Source of the DNA: Galbula dea
Taxonomy: Eukaryota > Chordata > Aves > Piciformes > Galbulidae
NCBI GenBank assembly: GCA_013399015.1
Contig: VWZX01001091.1
Span: 620,001 to 684,000 of the forward strand
Length of the DNA stretch: 64,000 nucleotides
Reading direction: 5' to 3'
The notes under the pieces are model-generated. The model had not been told where the DNA came from. It made no database searches and saw only the letters and a list, made by a program, of their open reading frames with translations. Positions 61,804 to 64,000 of the stretch are shown piece by piece. The translations under genes and the position numbers were made by a program. The first letter of the stretch is position 1. Every line of letters begins with the position of its first letter.

Positions 61804-62822
61804 AATCCCTCCATGCTCTGTGCCCCACAAAGTGCGAGTAAAGCGACAGCTTTGTCTTGTCTCCAGTCAAATCTGGCTTTGGAGTTGAGGTTTCCTGAGT
61901 TTATCCTCTTGTCATAAATCACGACGGTTTCCACCTCCCCCCCTCAGCTCCCACCCACCCCTCGGCCCTTTTCTTCCTTCAAAACCCTTCCACCAAAAAA
62001 CTGATGAGGGAAAAACTGCATTCTACACGAAGGGGGAGACCGCGGGACGGCGGAGGGCCGGGGGGAAGGATGCTTTTCCAGAGGGACCCGGTAACGGCAC
62101 AGACAGGTGGCCGCACCAGTCTTCTCCAGCGGTGACCTGCCCCGGGCCGGGCCGCCCCGTCGCGGGTAGCGGGATGCAGCCCTCTGGCTCTCCCGAGCGC
62201 CGGGAAAGGGAAGAGGGGCAGGAGGGATGCGGCGGCATCCTAGCGAACAAACCATCCCAGAGTTGCCGTGTGCCGAACAACCGCTTCCCAATCGCTGCTC
62301 CAGGCCGCCTTCGGGAGAGAGGGGTGATCCCTCCATCTGGGGAGCGCTGCACAGCTCAGCCCCTTTGCACGGGTTACATAATCTCTTTCTTTCTCGATTA
62401 TTTATTTTACGCACTTGTTCGACTTGACAAGTCCATCCCCCGTTCCCTGCCCCCTTTCCCGGGGCTTGGTGTTTCCCAGCTGGATTTTAATTCCTCGTTG
62501 GCGGGCAAGGATGTCGAGGCAGGAGCTGAGAGGCGGTGGCCAGCCGGGCTCAACCCTCCCGCCCCACCGGCGGCCAGTACTCCCCCACCACGCCTCGGGA
62601 GCCGCAGCTGCTCAAAACGGATTGAGCATCCCCGTGTTCCCTTTTCTCCGTCTCCCGACGCACGAAGGTTCAGCAACCTCGCGGGAGATGTGCAAATCAC
62701 CGAGCACACTTTTCCGATGCCAAAATCACAGGATGTTGTTTTCCGGCAAAACTCGCGCCCGTCGCGCCCGCGAAATAAAAGCTGCGGATCTCGGACGTTT
62801 CCCAAGGGCTTTTGTTTGGATT

Positions 62823-62864
62823 ACTTTTTTTCTTTCTTTCTTTATTTTTTTTTCTTTTTTCTGT
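62823..62864. repeat. T-rich polypyrimidine tract
   Basis: A run of T with TTTC units inside the CpG island; it resembles a splice-acceptor pyrimidine tract, but is followed by ctgtaatgtag and not by a tight CAG. Confidence 0.7.
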
Positions 62865-63330
62865 AATGTAGTTGTGCCCTGCGCCGGGGCGATGCTGTGT
62901 CACTCGGGAGCTAACGGGGCAGCCGAAGAGGTGGACGGGGCGGAAGGGTGGACCTCGGTTACTGCCCTGGCTCCATTTGCCGGTCTGGAACCGGGGCTAG
63001 CTCTTGTTGGCTTTCTCCCCGTCGCTCCGGGGCTACTACCCGTTCCTGCCGGGCACTTGCTGGATTTCATGGAGATGTGTTAATTCTGCCTTTCTCTCAA
63101 AACCTCTCACGTACCCCACCCCCCCCGGCCTCAGCAGCGCCACGTGGTCGCAGTATACGCCTCCTACCCCCAAAAAAATCGGAAGTCTCCACAAAGCATC
63201 CCTCGAAAAGCAGGTCAATCTGCCTGGGGATGCGGCGAGTGCATACCCTCCTCGGCGGGCTGCTGGCTGGGGAGCGGCAGTGGCCCGGCACAGCCCCCAC
63301 CCCCGGTGCGGCACACGCACACGTGCCCAC

Positions 63331-63405
63331 ACGGACGGACGGACAGACAGACGGACAGACAGACAGACAGACAGACGGACAGACACACACACACACACAC
63401 ACACA
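63331..63405. repeat. Compound (GGAC/AGAC)n-(AC)n microsatellite
   Basis: Tetranucleotide units of ACGG and ACAG type (63331-63383) pass directly into about eleven AC units (63383-63405). It lies in the densest CpG part, some 135 bp upstream of a double GC box. Compound repeats of this kind are usually length-polymorphic. Confidence 0.92.
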
Positions 63406-63538
63406 GCGGCTGCTCCGCGCAGCCTGAGCAAAGTTTGCCTCGGGGGCAGCCCCACACCCGCTCCTCTCCCGACCTACCCCCCCGGCCCCGTCTCCGCTCC
63501 CGGTGTCAGTCACAGCGGCGGCTCCTTTCATCTCCACC

Positions 63539-63554
63539 GCCCCCGCCCCGCCCC
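63539..63554 (-). promoter_or_regulatory. Tandem GC boxes
   Basis: Overlapping CCCCGCCCC units, equal to GGGGCGGGG on the minus strand, form a strong Sp1/KLF-type cluster about 45 bp before an ATG at 63587 that stays open to the gap. Core-promoter function is plausible. The direction is not determined. Confidence 0.5.
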
Positions 63555-63837
63555 GACGGCAGAGGGAGGGAGGCAAGGAGGGAGCGATGCTGAAGTTGTG
63601 CCGCCACCGCCCCGTGCCCCACCGCCGCCCCCACGGGCTCCGCTCCCACCGGCTGCGGCAGGGCGGACCTGGGCCGGGCGCTGAGCGCGGAGCATCTGCG
63701 GCCGCAACTTTTTTTTCTCTACCCGCGGTCGTGGAGGGAAGCTGGGGAGGGGGGAGCCTCCCCTGCCGTTCCATCCCTCCCTCCCACTCGCCTTTTCTCT
63801 CTCTCTCCCCCTCCTTCCCAGGCCTGTTTTTTCCTCG

Positions 63838-64000
63838 NNNNNNNNNNNNNNNNNNNNNNNNNNNNNNNNNNNNNNNNNNNNNNNNNNNNNNNNNNNNNNN
63901 NNNNNNNNNNNNNNNNNNNNNNNNNNNNNNNNNNNNNNNNNNNNNNNNNNNNNNNNNNNNNNNNNNNNNNNNNNNNNNNNNNNNNNNNNNNNNNNNNNNN
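63838..64000. other. Assembly gap at window end (163 N or more)
   Basis: Undetermined bases to the end of the window. GC-rich first exons are often lost in such gaps, so the start of the gene served by the CpG island may lie here. Confidence 0.99.

Larger units (their letters stand above)
60230..63837. promoter_or_regulatory. CpG island complex, probable gene promoter
   Basis: From about 60.23 kb CpG density and G+C content rise sharply and stay high to the terminal gap, apart from A-rich (61.41-61.66 kb) and T-rich (60.76-60.83, 62.82-62.87 kb) tracts. GC boxes lie at 60341-60350, 61065-61072, 61096-61105, 62937-62943 and 63539-63554. E-boxes CACGTG lie at 60947-60952, 63141-63146 and 63320-63325, and a CCAAT at 62288-62292. 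This is the signature of a broad, unmethylated vertebrate promoter. Open frames up to 254 codons occur in all frames, overlap each other and have no recognised domains; they follow from the GC-rich composition. Direction of transcription and exon limits cannot be fixed from sequence alone. Confidence 0.85.

Noticed and set aside
62823..62880. Splice acceptor after the T-rich tract
   Set aside because: The tract is followed by TGTAATG before the first AG, without a convincing branch point or downstream exon.
62132..63083. Overlapping 244- and 222-codon plus-strand open frames
   Set aside because: They run through CpG-island DNA in different frames over the same bases, contain low-complexity F-rich segments from the T-rich tract, and resemble no protein.
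63004..63774. Long frames (225-226 codons) on both strands
   Set aside because: They are translated microsatellite and GC-rich sequence, with TDRRTDRQTD-type and VCVCVC-type peptides. These are not genes.
1..64000. CRISPR arrays, toxin-antitoxin or phage-defence loci, operons
   Set aside because: The DNA is vertebrate (avian-type repeats, CpG depletion, CpG island). No regularly spaced repeats or compact gene clusters exist.

Overview
The window looks like avian nuclear DNA. The strongest evidence is at least thirteen 5'-truncated CR1 LINE fragments, in both orientations, with the characteristic 3' ends built on ATTCTGTGATTCTGTG-like octamers, plus one decayed LTR with the layout of avian ERVL-type LTRs. 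About 60 kb of the window is AT-leaning, CpG-poor and without a recognisable host protein-coding gene. No complete coding sequence, tRNA, rRNA, CRISPR array or other prokaryotic feature is present. Nearly all open frames are under 130 codons. The longer ones lie in CR1 copies or in the GC-rich right end, where stop codons are rare by composition.

Layout. 1-10.2 kb: unique non-coding DNA with AT palindromes near 2.8 kb, a CR1 tail at 4.7 kb and a triple alternating 9-mer at 5.55 kb. 10.2-12.7 kb: a repeat cluster with a decayed LTR, a plus-strand CR1 and, about 870 bp on, a similar minus-strand CR1 (a long inverted pair). 12.7-28 kb: unique DNA whose main oddity is a 47-bp sequence present twice (16231 and 18534) with one mismatch. 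28-45 kb: the CR1-rich core, including a copy with an internal 113-bp tandem duplication (28.2 kb), a copy whose ORF2 tail is interrupted by one TGA (31.2-31.8 kb), and a long copy that keeps the start of the reverse transcriptase domain but is cut by an assembly gap (37.5-38.75 kb). 45-60 kb: mostly unique DNA with more CR1 copies, an old CR1/L3-like fragment, and a small CpG pocket just downstream of a consensus TATA box at 49.82 kb. 60.2-63.8 kb: a CpG island complex with GC boxes, E-boxes, a compound tetranucleotide/AC microsatellite and strongly strand-skewed A-rich and T-rich tracts. The window ends in an assembly gap.

Interpretation. The right end is very probably the promoter or first-exon region of a gene whose coding part lies beyond the window or in the terminal gap. 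The other 60 kb is then either its upstream intergenic DNA or, if the gene runs leftward, a large intron. The sequence does not settle the direction. No new enzymatic or defence-type system was found. The items most worth checking are the TATA plus CpG pocket near 49.8 kb, the unexplained 47-bp duplicate, the skewed tracts inside the CpG island, and the mis-sized gap inside the 38-kb CR1.
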